Part shown: positions 25,596-35,083 of the stretch, piece by piece
How positions within the stretch are numbered: position 1 is the stretch's first letter
Layout: the number at the start of each line of letters is the position of its first letter
Source: Pseudomonadales bacterium
GTDB lineage: Bacteria > Pseudomonadota > Gammaproteobacteria > Pseudomonadales > Pseudohongiellaceae
Reading direction: 5' to 3'
Assembly: GCA_023254735.1 (NCBI GenBank)
Contig: JALRKV010000012.1
Coordinates: forward strand, 1-64,000
Length of the DNA stretch: 64,000 nt
Notes under the pieces: generated by a model
Told to the model about the DNA's origin: nothing
Database searches by the model: none
Seen by the model: the letters and a program-made list of their open reading frames with translations, nothing else
Program-made: the position numbers and the translations under genes

Positions 25596-26237
25596 TTAGG
25601 CTAACAGCAGTGGCATGATTCGGTCCTTTGCGGCGGAGACGGCAAGTGCCGGGTCCTCCTCGCCGCTAATCACTAAATCCGCGTGCGCCATGGATGGCGC
25701 GAGGAAGGCATGATACATCGGTCGGACTGTAGATTCGAACTGTGAATGCACAGATTCTTCGGTTCGCCCGCGTTCTTGAGTGTCGCGTATGACTCGCCTT
25801 TGAAGGCAGACGTCGAGGTCTACATCGACAAACAGGCCTAGATCGAGGGTGGCGCGAATGCGTGGCTGACTGAGTAACAGGCAGCCCTCAACAAGTATCA
25901 CATCTGCGGGTTGTAGTGACTCTGAGCGCTCGGCGCGCGTATGGCTCGCATAGTCGTAAATTGGAATGTTGACGGCTTGCCGAGTTTTGAGCAGAAGCAG
26001 ATCGCGTTCAAGCAGCGCGTGATCAAGCGCATCAGGATGGTCAAAGTTGAGCGCCGCGCGCTCGTCGAGCGTGAGATGCGCTTGGCTATGATAGTAGGCG
26101 TCCTCGGGCACGACAGCGACGCTGAGCACGCGTTCGGCAAGAGACGTGTCTTGCATTAGCGCAGCACGAAGTCTGCGGGTCAGAAGACTCTTGCCTGATC
26201 CAGAGGGGCCAGCGATCGCTATGATTTTTGGCTGCAC
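25596..26237 (-). CDS. udk: Uridine kinase
   Basis: A 213-residue P-loop kinase that phosphorylates uridine and cytidine. The Walker A is GPSGSGKS at residues 10-17. PEDAYYHSQAHLTLDERAALNFDHPDALD matches the family's substrate region, as do YDYASHTR and DVCLQRRVIRDTQERGR. Length equals that of E. coli Udk. It precedes nupC in the transcription direction, with 140 bp between them. Together they form a pyrimidine-nucleoside salvage pair. Confidence 0.93.
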   Translation of the reverse strand: MQPKIIAIAGPSGSGKSLLTRRLRAALMQDTSLAERVLSVAVVPEDAYYHSQAHLTLDERAALNFDHPDALDHALLERDLLLLKTRQAVNIPIYDYASHTRAERSESLQPADVILVEGCLLLSQPRIRATLDLGLFVDVDLDVCLQRRVIRDTQERGRTEESVHSQFESTVRPMYHAFLAPSMAHADLVISGEEDPALAVSAAKDRIMPLLLA

Positions 26238-26300
26238 TTGTGCTCCCCTGGGGCTAGTGCACGCTCGCGTTCAATCCTGTCTGGATAAACGCAGCGTGGG

Positions 26301-27167
26301 TTAAATCGTTCGACCACGCAGCGCGTCGATTCGAGTCTGCAGCGGCGGGTGACTCATGAACAGCGATCCCATGCCGCGTCCACCGCTTATCCCAAAAGCG
26401 GTAAGCTGACCGTCGAGTTCGCCCTCGATTTTCCCCGCTGACTGATTCGATTTAAGCCTTTCCAATGCAGCGATCATCTTTTGCTTGCCCGCGAGACTAG
26501 CGCCACCTGCATCGGCGCGGAATTCGCGCTGCCGTGAGAACCACATAACGACGATGCTTGCGAGCATTCCGAAGACCACCTGAAACGCCATCACCGTCAT
26601 AAAGTAGACGAATTGGTTGTTGCTTCCACGATTAATTGCGCTCGCTGCAATGCGCGCGAAGAAAAAGACGAAGGTGTTTAAAACGCCCTGAATCAGCGTT
26701 AGCGTGATCATATCGCCGTTGGCAACATGACTTACTTCGTGGGCGAGAACCGCTTCGGCTTCCTCACGAGTCATACTTCGAAGAAGTCCGGTACTGACGG
26801 CAACCAGCGCGTTGTTTCTGCTCGCGCCGGTCGCGAACGCGTTGATTTCTGGCGAGTCGTAGACTGCGACCTCCGGTGTCCCAATCCCTGCCTGGCGTGC
26901 TTGGCGCTCGACCGTGCTGACAAGCCAGCGTTCGTGCTCGTTTACAGGCTGCTCGATGACTCTCGCACCGACGCTGCGTTTGGCTATCCACTTGGACATT
27001 AGGAGAGAAATAACAGAGCCGCCCATGCCGAATACGCCGCTTATGACTAGCAAACCCATATTGCTAGACGAATCTAGTCCGAGCGCAGGCATCAGTATGG
27101 CTAGCACAATGCTCAAAACCAACATCACAGCGAGGTTGGTGAGAATAAACAGTATTATGCGCTGCAT
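26301..27167 (-). CDS. htpX: Membrane zinc metalloprotease HtpX
   Basis: A 288-residue M48B protease of inner-membrane quality control. Two N-terminal helices ([21 protein letters not shown] and [19 protein letters not shown]) precede the catalytic HEVSH at 143-147, followed by two more helices and the third-ligand glutamate region ([10 protein letters not shown]). The substrate-binding ENAFATG-type segment reads [10 protein letters not shown]. An inverted repeat lies 33-79 bp upstream. Confidence 0.97.
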   Translation of the reverse strand: MQRIILFILTNLAVMLVLSIVLAILMPALGLDSSSNMGLLVISGVFGMGGSVISLLMSKWIAKRSVGARVIEQPVNEHERWLVSTVERQARQAGIGTPEVAVYDSPEINAFATGASRNNALVAVSTGLLRSMTREEAEAVLAHEVSHVANGDMITLTLIQGVLNTFVFFFARIAASAINRGSNNQFVYFMTVMAFQVVFGMLASIVVMWFSRQREFRADAGGASLAGKQKMIAALERLKSNQSAGKIEGELDGQLTAFGISGGRGMGSLFMSHPPLQTRIDALRGRTI

Positions 27168-27199
27168 GAATAACTCCTTGGGTTGTGAGACTTTCTATA

Positions 27200-27246
27200 A
27201 CGCGCTGACACGTCTTACTACTATATTCTGCTGCAAGTCAGCGTGT
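27200..27246. repeat. Inverted repeat upstream of htpX
   Basis: ACGCGCTGAC (27200-27209) and GTCAGCGTGT (27237-27246) pair over 10 positions with one G-T, around a 27-nt AT-rich spacer that includes TATATT. The position, 33 bp before the htpX start, suits an operator or leader hairpin. Confidence 0.4.
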
Positions 27247-27315
27247 CGCTACAATCATTCTTTATTTCACTCAGGTTAATTGTGGCAGATGCTCAGAATT
27301 AAAGGCATTGGTTAA

Positions 27316-28311
27316 TTAAATAATAGAGTGGGCATTGCGCAGTGGAAGCCTGGTTATGAATTCCTTGGGACAGGCGATGAGGTCGTCCTGGCTGTCTTCT
27401 CGCCAGTCAACGAATGGCTTAATACTAAAGAGTCCGTTCCATTTCGCGCGGGCATTGCGCCTTCGCGTCTTGCGACCATCGTCACGCCGTCTGTCGAAAG
27501 TGAAAAGGCGATAGTCACTGGGCAGGCACCCCAAAAGATCGCGCCGTGAGGCGAAGCTAAATTCCCTGCCGTAGCTGACTTCTAGCACGATAACTGGCCT
27601 ACTGCGGATAAGTGTTTCCCTGAGTCCTTTCAAGGCGCTTTTCTCAAAGCCCTCGACGTCTATTTTGATTAGATCAGGATGGTGGAGCGTGTCGAGACTA
27701 TCGCCTGCGCGTACTGCGATGTTGCCTACTAGCCGATTGCCTTTTGCTGTGCTTGCTTTATCGAAAGAACCGATGCCGCGGTTAGTGCCGCAGGGGGCAT
27801 AAAAGGGCAGTGATGTATCGCGTTCGGCCAAGCCAAAGCGATGAAGAGTTATATTCTGTAGCTGATTGCGGCTGATATTGTCCTCGAGCAAATTCGCTAT
27901 CGCGGGGTGGGGCTCGAATGCATGAACGGTTTCTACATAGCGCGAGAGAAGTAGCGCGTGCTGCCCGGAATTGGCGCCGACATCCCAGAAGGTTAGCGCG
28001 GTATTATTACTCCCAGACGCGGTTTTTGCGCGCAAAGCGAGCGCTGTTTCTATGAGGAAATTTGCTAAAGGCTTTTCGAAAGCTCCGTAGAAGTAAATGT
28101 CGAAGTCGATTGCATCGAGTAGAGTGCCCTTATAGTGGAGCTCATTAATTCGCGTAGTAAAAACGAAGGCGCTATCGAAAGTGTTATTCCCGATAACGCC
28201 GTGCGCGGAGGCCTTCCTGACAAGCCGCTTTGCGATCTTGCGGCGAATCTTGCGTGGTAACCACGAACACCAGATTAGGCGATCTCTAATTACGCTCTCT
28301 ACTCTACGCAT
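27316..28311 (-). CDS. FkbM family methyltransferase
   Basis: A 331-residue SAM-dependent methyltransferase. The SAM-binding motif I is FWDVGANSGQHALLL, with motif II acidic residue in VHAFEPHPAIANLLE. LIKIDVEGFEKSALKGL is the FkbM hallmark. The first 50 residues are rich in Arg/Lys and unassigned. ATG at 28311 is preferred, with GTG at 28332 as an alternative. Targets are often sugars or lipids in polysaccharide synthesis; none is indicated by neighbours. It breaks the otherwise Pseudomonas-like gene order between htpX and the phosphorylase. Confidence 0.88.
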   Translation of the reverse strand: MRRVESVIRDRLIWCSWLPRKIRRKIAKRLVRKASAHGVIGNNTFDSAFVFTTRINELHYKGTLLDAIDFDIYFYGAFEKPLANFLIETALALRAKTASGSNNTALTFWDVGANSGQHALLLSRYVETVHAFEPHPAIANLLEDNISRNQLQNITLHRFGLAERDTSLPFYAPCGTNRGIGSFDKASTAKGNRLVGNIAVRAGDSLDTLHHPDLIKIDVEGFEKSALKGLRETLIRSRPVIVLEVSYGREFSFASRRDLLGCLPSDYRLFTFDRRRDDGRKTRRRNARAKWNGLFSIKPFVDWREDSQDDLIACPKEFITRLPLRNAHSII

Positions 28312-28368
28312 GATTGTTACTCTTTTCCTCACTTGCCCGTCTTTTTACCTGCGCAAAAACAGATTCGC

Positions 28369-28397
28369 TTGAACACCGTTTAAAGTAAGCGTAACTT
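28369..28397 (+). promoter_or_regulatory. Promoter of the methylthioinosine phosphorylase gene
   Basis: TTGAAC (28369-28374) and TAACTT (28392-28397) are spaced by 17 bp and lie 28 bp before the ATG at 28426. The divergent FkbM gene starts on the other side of this short region. Confidence 0.55.
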
Positions 28398-28425
28398 GCG
28401 CGTTCGATCATTATGGAGAACCTTA

Positions 28426-29187
28426 ATGTTAGCGCTAATTGGCGGAACAGGCCTTAACACGCTAGAGGGAATAGAGGGTTTTCAGCTCTCTCGAGCCGAA
28501 GGCATTGCAACCCGCTATTCAGAAACGACGGTCGAGGTCAGTGTTTATTCCTATTTGGGTAATGAGCTGCTATTCATTCCGCGCCATGGTGACGGGCATG
28601 TAGTGCCGCCGCATAGGATAAACTATCGGGCTAATATTGACGCGCTGCGTCTTGCGGGCGCGACGCGGGTGGTCGCGATGAATGCAATCGGTGGTATCGC
28701 ACCACAGCTTTGCCCCGGCAGCATAGCTATTCCCATGCAGATTATCGATTATAGCTACGGCCGCATTAGCTCGTTCTATGAGGATGATCTCGACGGTGTT
28801 GTGCATATCGATTTTGGTGAGCCGTATTCGCGAGAGTTAAGGCAGGCGTTGCTCGATGCAGCCGCGCGCGCTAATGCGCCCCGGCGAGAACCCGTTGCCG
28901 TTATCGATGGTGGAGTTTACGGTTGCACGCAGGGTCCGAGGCTTGAGACCAATGCTGAAATCAAGAGACTTCAGGCAGACGGTTGCACGATGGTTGGCAT
29001 GACAGGTATGCCCGAGGCGGCGCTTGCGCGCGAAGCGGGCCTTGATTACGCTACGATTGGGTTGGTCGTTAACTGGGCGGCGGGCCTCACGCAGGACACT
29101 ATTACCCTAGACGAGATCTATGAGGTTATAGAGACCGTTTCGCCTTTTTTGCATACTCTAATTCGAGAGGTCATCGAGCCTAGCTGA
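28426..29187 (+). CDS. S-methyl-5'-thioinosine phosphorylase
   Basis: A 253-residue phosphorylase of the MTAP/PNP family, cleaving the nucleoside by-product of polyamine synthesis or quorum signalling. Motifs include GGTGL, RHGDGHVVPPHRINYRAN, YGCTQGPRLET and GMTGMPEAALAREAGL. The purine-site segment LVVNWAAG has Asn where adenosine-specific MTAP enzymes have Asp; Asn favours a 6-oxopurine, as in the Pseudomonas MTI phosphorylase. The ATG at 28426 follows GGAG by seven bases. The 3' end overlaps the convergent csiV by 30 bp. Confidence 0.88.
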   Translation: MLALIGGTGLNTLEGIEGFQLSRAEGIATRYSETTVEVSVYSYLGNELLFIPRHGDGHVVPPHRINYRANIDALRLAGATRVVAMNAIGGIAPQLCPGSIAIPMQIIDYSYGRISSFYEDDLDGVVHIDFGEPYSRELRQALLDAAARANAPRREPVAVIDGGVYGCTQGPRLETNAEIKRLQADGCTMVGMTGMPEAALAREAGLDYATIGLVVNWAAGLTQDTITLDEIYEVIETVSPFLHTLIREVIEPS

Positions 29188-29958
29188 TGCCTCTTCTGAG
29201 TCCGGTGGGGGCACTTCGTAGGGCTGAGCCAGAATAATCACGCCTATTGCCGGACTGTCTAAATAGTGGAACTCGCCGCTGCGAAGTTCGCGCGACTGCT
29301 TATGCTGATAAGCGAGGTCACCAGCAAGGCTTGTCTTGAGTATAAAGTTGGTGTCCACGACAATGCGATCACGGCGAGCATTGAAATGTAAATCGAGGGT
29401 CCCCTCGAGTTCGGAGGTCCCGCCGCGCTGCATGCCCCCAGAGAGCTTGATCGGCACAGACTTTCCCTCGTCGGTGAGTGGCTGCCGCCATACCGCATGC
29501 GTCAGCAAGCGATAATCGGGCGATCGCTCAAGCGCGCGATTGGTTTGCTGAAAGTCGCTCTCACTCGAAGACAGCTCAATAAGCGGGTCGCGCGCAAGGT
29601 CTACGAATTTATAGCTCTTGCCCCCTTCAGCGAGCGGACGAAGCACGGGCATGTTTCCTGCTGACGAATTCGCCGCGGCCTGATTATCCTCGGCGGCCCC
29701 GTCAGGCCATTGCGCGAGATTCAATAGGTCGAAAAACTGAGTGAGAGAGATTGTAGGGGCGTTTTCGAGCGCGGCATCCGCTCTTGCGATGGGCAATTCC
29801 TGAGCACGATCACTCGCTAGCTCATTGCTAAAGACAGACACCTCGAAAGTGAACCAGCGCTCGTTCTGCGCACTGCCAGAGAAAGAGGCGAGGACGAGGA
29901 AGAAAGCGGTCATTATTTTTGCCGACACGCCTTTTAGTGCCCCCCTTCGCTCACTCAT
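29158..29958 (-). CDS. CsiV family periplasmic protein
   Basis: A 266-residue exported protein. ATG at 29958 gives a signal peptide (hydrophobic IMTAFFLVLASFSGSAQ). WFTFEVSVFSN starts the mature region, and the C-terminal HFNARRDRIVVDTNF and LRSGEFHYLDSP with GVIILAQPY match the CsiV family, linked in Vibrio to peptidoglycan polymerisation by PBP1A with LpoA. The start overlaps the mfd stop by eight bases (ATGAGTGA), so it is translationally coupled to mfd, a gene order shared with Pseudomonas and Vibrio. Confidence 0.85.
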   Translation of the reverse strand: MSERRGALKGVSAKIMTAFFLVLASFSGSAQNERWFTFEVSVFSNELASDRAQELPIARADAALENAPTISLTQFFDLLNLAQWPDGAAEDNQAAANSSAGNMPVLRPLAEGGKSYKFVDLARDPLIELSSSESDFQQTNRALERSPDYRLLTHAVWRQPLTDEGKSVPIKLSGGMQRGGTSELEGTLDLHFNARRDRIVVDTNFILKTSLAGDLAYQHKQSRELRSGEFHYLDSPAIGVIILAQPYEVPPPDSEEASARLDDLSN

Positions 29959-32900
29959 CAAGACGAAGCCTCGCGAGTACGGCGTCGATAAAGTCCAGTT
30001 TGTCATCGGGCATTTCGGCATTGTGGGTGAAATTCAATTGATTAGGACCACTAAATTTAAACAGCTGAGGCTGCTGTTGTACAAGCTCGATGAGAGAGAG
30101 GCCGTCGACTTTGGTGTCTGATCGAAACTCGAATCTTCCGGATACCGCATTGGCGTCGATTTTGCTGATTCCGAAACCCTGAGCCGCTAGTTTTAGCTGC
30201 GTCACTCTGAAGAGAAGCTGTAAGGGTTTAGGTAACATGCCAAAGCGATCAATCATCTCAACCTGCAGCTCACGTAATTCTTCTGCATCTTTGCAGGCCG
30301 AGATACGTTTGTACATGATTAGCCGGATATGAACATCGGGCAGATATTCGTCTGGGATGAGCGCCGGGATTCGCAGATTGATGTCTACCGCCTTGCTGGT
30401 TTCAAGATCAATGCTCGGCGCCCGACCATCCTTGATCGCGGCAACGGCTTCTTCCAGCATCTCAGTGAAGAGAGTAAAGCCTATCTTTTGCAGGTGGCCG
30501 CTTTGCTCATCGCCTAGAAGTTCGCCTGCACCGCGAATCTCGAGATCGTGACTGGCGAGGGTGAAGCCCGCACCGAGGTCTGAGGCTGCTTGAATCGCAT
30601 CGATTCTCTTCTGCGCGTCCGGCGTAAGTTTGGTTTGGGTGGGTAGCAATAAATAGGCATACGCTTGGTGATGCGAGCGCCCGACGCGACCACGCAGTTG
30701 ATGTAGCTGGGCAAGGCCAAATTTGTCGGCACGATCAATCACAATCGTGTTGGCGCTCGGAATGTCGATGCCTGTCTCGATGATCGTTGTGCAAAGCAAG
30801 ATGTTGAACTTCTTATGATAGAAGTCTGCCATTACTTTCTCGAGCTCTCGCTCTGCCATTTGTCCATGGGCAATCGCGATACGCGCCTGAGGAACGATTT
30901 CTTGTAGGTGGGCAGCAGTGCGTTCAATCGACTTCACTTCGTTGTGGAGGTAAAACACTTGGCCGCCACGCAGAAGCTCGCGCGAGACAGCTTCCTTTAT
31001 AAGGCTATCTTGGGTTTCCCTCACAAACGTTTTCACCGAAAGACGCTTCGAGGGCGGCGTTACGATGAGTGAAAGATCGCGGATACCGGCGAGACTCATA
31101 TTGAGAGTACGGGGGATTGGCGTGGCAGTGAGAGTGAGTATGTCAACATTCGCGCGTAGCTCTTTGAGCTTCTCTTTCTGGCGCACGCCGAACCTATGCT
31201 CCTCATCAATAATCAGCAAGCCGAGGTCGGCGTACTTTATTTGATTGTTTAACAATCGGTGTGTGCCGACGAGAATATCTACTTTACCCGCTGCGACCCT
31301 CTCGAGAACTGCATTCTGTTCGGCGGCGGTTTTAAAGCGACTTATCACATCGACCTCGACGGGCCAGTCGGCAAATCGATCCTTAAGACTCTCATAATGT
31401 TGCTGCGCCAGAAGCGTTGTTGGGACGAGGAGGGCGACCTGTTTATTATTCTGGACTGCGATAAACGCGGCACGCATGGCGACTTCGGTTTTTCCGAATC
31501 CAACATCGCCACAGACGAGTCGATCCATGGCGCGCGGCAGCGCCATATCGTTTATAACGGCTTCGATTGCTGTTTCTTGGTCGGCGGTTTCCTCGAAAGG
31601 GAAGCTGGACGCGAATTTGTCGTAGTCGATGTCCTTCACTTTATAGGTGTAGCCTTTCTTCGCCTCGCGCTGAGCATAAATGTCTAGCAGCTCAGCCGCC
31701 ACGTCGCGGATTTTCTCAGCAGCTTTACGCTTGGCTTTCGCCCACTGGTCGGTGCCGAGTGAATTCAGTGGCGCACCGTCTTCACCGCCGCTGTAGCGAC
31801 TGATCAAATGCAGTGACGCGACAGGGACGTAGAGTTTTGCCTCGTTAGCATATTCGAGCATCAGAAATTCGGTTGCTTGGCCGTCAGTGACTATGGTCTC
31901 GAGACCGCGATATCGACCAACACCGTGGTCTATATGGACGACCGCATCGTTGAGGCGAAGCTCGGTGAGACTCTTGACGATAAAGTCTGTATTGCTCTGG
32001 GTCGCACGCCTGCGCCTGCGCTGTGCGATTCGGTTGCCGAATAATTGTGCCTCGGTGACCAGAAGCAGCTGCTGATCTTCGAGCCATAGACCGTGGTCGA
32101 GCGGTGCAATCGCGATACCTAGCAGCTCATCCGAGTCTACAAAGTCTTGCCAATGGTCGAACTGCTTCGGCCTCAAGCTGATTTGTTTTAGTACCTCAAT
32201 GAGCGTTTCGCGCCGACCGGCGCTCTCCGCGCAGAACAATATTCGCTGGTCTGGGCGCTCGGCTAAGAACTGCAAGAGTGCGGCGAAGGGCATCTTTAAC
32301 GAACTGTCGCTCGACAACGCAGGCAGCGGTGAACCTCCAAGACTGTAGGCTGCGGGATCTTGCCTAAATTCAATCTGTCTGAAGCGTTTGAACTCACGCA
32401 GCAGTTCATCTATCTGAATAAAACCCTCAGTGGGGCTGAGGATAGGGCGTTGACGGTCGAACTGGCGTTCATCGAAGCGCGATTCTATGTCGAGCCAGAA
32501 GCTGTCGCCGGCGTCTTTGAGTCTTCCGAGCCGACAAAGCGTCGTGGAATCTGGCAGGTAATCGAAAACTGAATTTAACTCATCGAAAAAGAGTGCTAAG
32601 TAATATTCGAGTCCCGGCGACGCGATGCCTTCGCTCACATCTTGGTAAAGAGGCACCTGACGCACATCCACATCGAAGCGATCACGAAACGCGTTGCGAA
32701 ATTTAGTGACGCCTGCTTCGTCTAGCGGATACTCGCGCCCCGGCAGCAGCCTTATCTCATCGATTTTGCCTTGCGAGAGCTGCGTCTCGGGATCGAATAG
32801 GCGTAGCGTCTCAATTTCATCGTCCCATAAATCTATTCTAAAGGGCTGCTTGCTCCCCATCGGGAAGAGATCGATTATGGAGCCCCTCACCGCGAATTCT

Positions 32901-33388
32901 CCGTGCTCGTAAACTGCGTCGACACTTTGGTAGCCGGCCGAGACGAGCTGTTCGCGTAAGCGATTGATATCGAGTTTCTGACCAATCCTGAGTTTGAGTG
33001 TGTTTGCCAGCACATAATGCTTGGGCGGTAGCTTGTGCATCAGGCTCGTTATAGAGACAACCAGGATGCCGCGCTCGAGCGTCGGGAGATGGAAAAGCGC
33101 GCTCAACCGATCGGAGACTATGTCTTGATGGGGTGAAAAATTGTCGTAGGGGAGCGTCTCCCAATCAGGCAATGTGAAAAGCTTTAGCGTTGGGTAAACT
33201 GAACTGAAATAGCGCAATTCGCGCCTAAGTTCCTCGACGCTCTCATTGTTTTCACAGATGACGACTACTGGCCCCAGAGCCTCTGACGCGGCTTGGGCAA
33301 TGGCAAGGCTGCGCGTGCTGCCATGTGCGTCACTCCAGTACTGGGTTTGATAAGCATCGCTTGGGAGTGGAGGATTGAATGGGTTCAT
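29951..33388 (-). CDS. mfd: Transcription-repair coupling factor
   Basis: A 1145-residue ATP-dependent translocase that removes stalled RNA polymerase and recruits UvrA. It contains the UvrB-like N-terminal modules, the RNA-polymerase interaction domain (DAVVHIDHGVGRYRGLE), RecG-like motor motifs (CGDVGFGKTEVAMRAAF Walker A, IIDEEHRFGVRQKEK Walker B), the TRG motif region and the C-terminal D7 domain. The ATG at 33388 (MNPFNPPLP) is preferred over TTG at 33418. It is divergent from the GAPDH gene. Confidence 0.98.
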   Translation of the reverse strand: MNPFNPPLPSDAYQTQYWSDAHGSTRSLAIAQAASEALGPVVVICENNESVEELRRELRYFSSVYPTLKLFTLPDWETLPYDNFSPHQDIVSDRLSALFHLPTLERGILVVSITSLMHKLPPKHYVLANTLKLRIGQKLDINRLREQLVSAGYQSVDAVYEHGEFAVRGSIIDLFPMGSKQPFRIDLWDDEIETLRLFDPETQLSQGKIDEIRLLPGREYPLDEAGVTKFRNAFRDRFDVDVRQVPLYQDVSEGIASPGLEYYLALFFDELNSVFDYLPDSTTLCRLGRLKDAGDSFWLDIESRFDERQFDRQRPILSPTEGFIQIDELLREFKRFRQIEFRQDPAAYSLGGSPLPALSSDSSLKMPFAALLQFLAERPDQRILFCAESAGRRETLIEVLKQISLRPKQFDHWQDFVDSDELLGIAIAPLDHGLWLEDQQLLLVTEAQLFGNRIAQRRRRRATQSNTDFIVKSLTELRLNDAVVHIDHGVGRYRGLETIVTDGQATEFLMLEYANEAKLYVPVASLHLISRYSGGEDGAPLNSLGTDQWAKAKRKAAEKIRDVAAELLDIYAQREAKKGYTYKVKDIDYDKFASSFPFEETADQETAIEAVINDMALPRAMDRLVCGDVGFGKTEVAMRAAFIAVQNNKQVALLVPTTLLAQQHYESLKDRFADWPVEVDVISRFKTAAEQNAVLERVAAGKVDILVGTHRLLNNQIKYADLGLLIIDEEHRFGVRQKEKLKELRANVDILTLTATPIPRTLNMSLAGIRDLSLIVTPPSKRLSVKTFVRETQDSLIKEAVSRELLRGGQVFYLHNEVKSIERTAAHLQEIVPQARIAIAHGQMAERELEKVMADFYHKKFNILLCTTIIETGIDIPSANTIVIDRADKFGLAQLHQLRGRVGRSHHQAYAYLLLPTQTKLTPDAQKRIDAIQAASDLGAGFTLASHDLEIRGAGELLGDEQSGHLQKIGFTLFTEMLEEAVAAIKDGRAPSIDLETSKAVDINLRIPALIPDEYLPDVHIRLIMYKRISACKDAEELRELQVEMIDRFGMLPKPLQLLFRVTQLKLAAQGFGISKIDANAVSGRFEFRSDTKVDGLSLIELVQQQPQLFKFSGPNQLNFTHNAEMPDDKLDFIDAVLARLRLDE

Positions 33389-33616
33389 GGCTGCGGCCGG
33401 GCGACTAGCAAACGGCAAGTATAGCTCAGTTTCGGCCGTGTTTCTTGCACTAGCGGGTTATAACTCTGATAATAGCCCGCTTAAAAACAGCCTCTTCGTG
33501 CGGGCAATCGCGCGATTGACAGGGGTTCAACTCACCACCTGCGGTGACTTCATGCGCAGTATCGACGTGCTAATCGCTCGATAGCGATGCTGCGCCACAA
33601 ACAGAAAGGGGATTTT

Positions 33617-35083
33617 GTGATCCGTCCTAGCGTAGACGACTATTTTGGCGACTGGAAACAGCGTGAAGCTTTAGTGCAGGAAATGATTCCTGTCATCGGT
33701 AGGCTCTTCAGCCAGCGCAACGTAGGCATTTTTATCTATGGCCGCCCTCTGCATAACCGCTCGGTGACCTTCATCATGAAGTCGCATCGATTCGTGCGCC
33801 AAGTCGAGCGTAACGAAATGTCCGAATTCGAATCGCACCCGATGCTGATGGAGCTTGCAAAGCTCGACCTTTGGAACGCGCAAATAGATCTGGGCAAGCT
33901 CACTGTCCGCTACATGGAGCATATCGCCGATAAGGGCGCTGACGCCGTGTCGGTAACCGACTTCGTCAAAGCCGAGCTAGGTTATCTAGACGGTGTGAAT
34001 GAAAAGCCGGTGCCGAAGTCGCAAGACGTTGTGCTCTATGGCTTCGGCCGTATTGGCCGCCTGATGGCGAGGCTGCTTATCGAGCGTACAAGCAACGGCG
34101 AAGTCATGCGCCTCAAGGCGATCGTCGTGAGGCCGGGAGGTGAGGGTGATCTCGAAAAGCGCGCCAATCTTTTTACCAATGACTCCGTGCATGGCACTTT
34201 CCAAGGAACCCTGCGGGTTGACCATGAGCGCAATATGCTTATCGCGAACGGCAACGAGATCCGGGTCATTTACGCAAGCTCCCCCGAGGAGATCGACTAC
34301 AACGAGTACGGCATCGATGACGCCTTGATAATCGACAACACTGGTATGTGGCGGGATGAGGCGGGTCTGTCTCGGCATCTTAACGCTAAGGGCGCCGCTA
34401 AGGTCATTCTGACGGCACCCGGCAAGGGCGACATTAAGAATATTGTCTATGGAATCAACGACGATCAGATTACGCCCGAAGACAAAATCATTACGGCAGC
34501 GTCGTGCACGACTAACGCGATAGCACCAGTGCTCAAGGTTGTGAACGACCGCTTCGGCATTGCGCACGGGCATGTCGAAACCGTGCATGCGTATACCAAC
34601 GATCAGAATCTGATCGACAACTACCACAAGGGAAGCCGCCGTGGGCGAAGTGCCGCATTGAACATGGTGCTGACCGAAACCGGCGCCGCGAAGGCGGTTG
34701 TTAAGGCTGTCCCCGAACTAGAGGGAAAGCTTACCGGCAATGCTATTCGCGTCCCAATCCCTAATGTCTCGATGGCGATACTGAATCTCACGCTCGACAA
34801 TGCGACGACCAAAGAGGAGTTGAACGAGTTCCTCCGCGATATCGCCTTGCATTCGAAATTGCAGAACCAAATTAGCTACACTGAATCACCCGACGCTGTG
34901 TCGAGTGATTTCGTGGGTACGCGCGAAGCTGGTGTGGTTGATTCGAATGCGACGATAGTCAGCGGGAACAAAGTTGTGCTCTATCTTTGGTATGACAATG
35001 AGTTTGGCTACTGCTGTCAGGTCGGGCGAATGGTCTATAAGATGGCCGGTGTTAAATACCAGTATTACCCGATCGAAGAATAG
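33617..35083 (+). CDS. Glyceraldehyde-3-phosphate dehydrogenase, long gammaproteobacterial form
   Basis: A 488-residue GAPDH oxidising glyceraldehyde-3-phosphate with NAD(P). The first 130 residues are an extra helical domain not found in the standard 330-residue GapA. The Rossmann motif VLYGFGRIGRLMARLL follows, and the catalytic cysteine is C297 in AASCTTNAI. HAYTNDQNLIDNYHK and DNEFGYCCQVGRMV are normal family segments. GTG at 33617 is chosen because AAGGGG lies six bases upstream; ATG at 33587 would add ten residues. The gene lies between mfd and nqr as its long-form homologue does in Pseudomonas. Confidence 0.92.
   Translation: MIRPSVDDYFGDWKQREALVQEMIPVIGRLFSQRNVGIFIYGRPLHNRSVTFIMKSHRFVRQVERNEMSEFESHPMLMELAKLDLWNAQIDLGKLTVRYMEHIADKGADAVSVTDFVKAELGYLDGVNEKPVPKSQDVVLYGFGRIGRLMARLLIERTSNGEVMRLKAIVVRPGGEGDLEKRANLFTNDSVHGTFQGTLRVDHERNMLIANGNEIRVIYASSPEEIDYNEYGIDDALIIDNTGMWRDEAGLSRHLNAKGAAKVILTAPGKGDIKNIVYGINDDQITPEDKIITAASCTTNAIAPVLKVVNDRFGIAHGHVETVHAYTNDQNLIDNYHKGSRRGRSAALNMVLTETGAAKAVVKAVPELEGKLTGNAIRVPIPNVSMAILNLTLDNATTKEELNEFLRDIALHSKLQNQISYTESPDAVSSDFVGTREAGVVDSNATIVSGNKVVLYLWYDNEFGYCCQVGRMVYKMAGVKYQYYPIEE

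Noticed and set aside
33986-34627. 213-codon minus-strand open frame inside GAPDH
   Set aside because: It is the mirror of a well-conserved gene on the plus strand and shows no protein family features.
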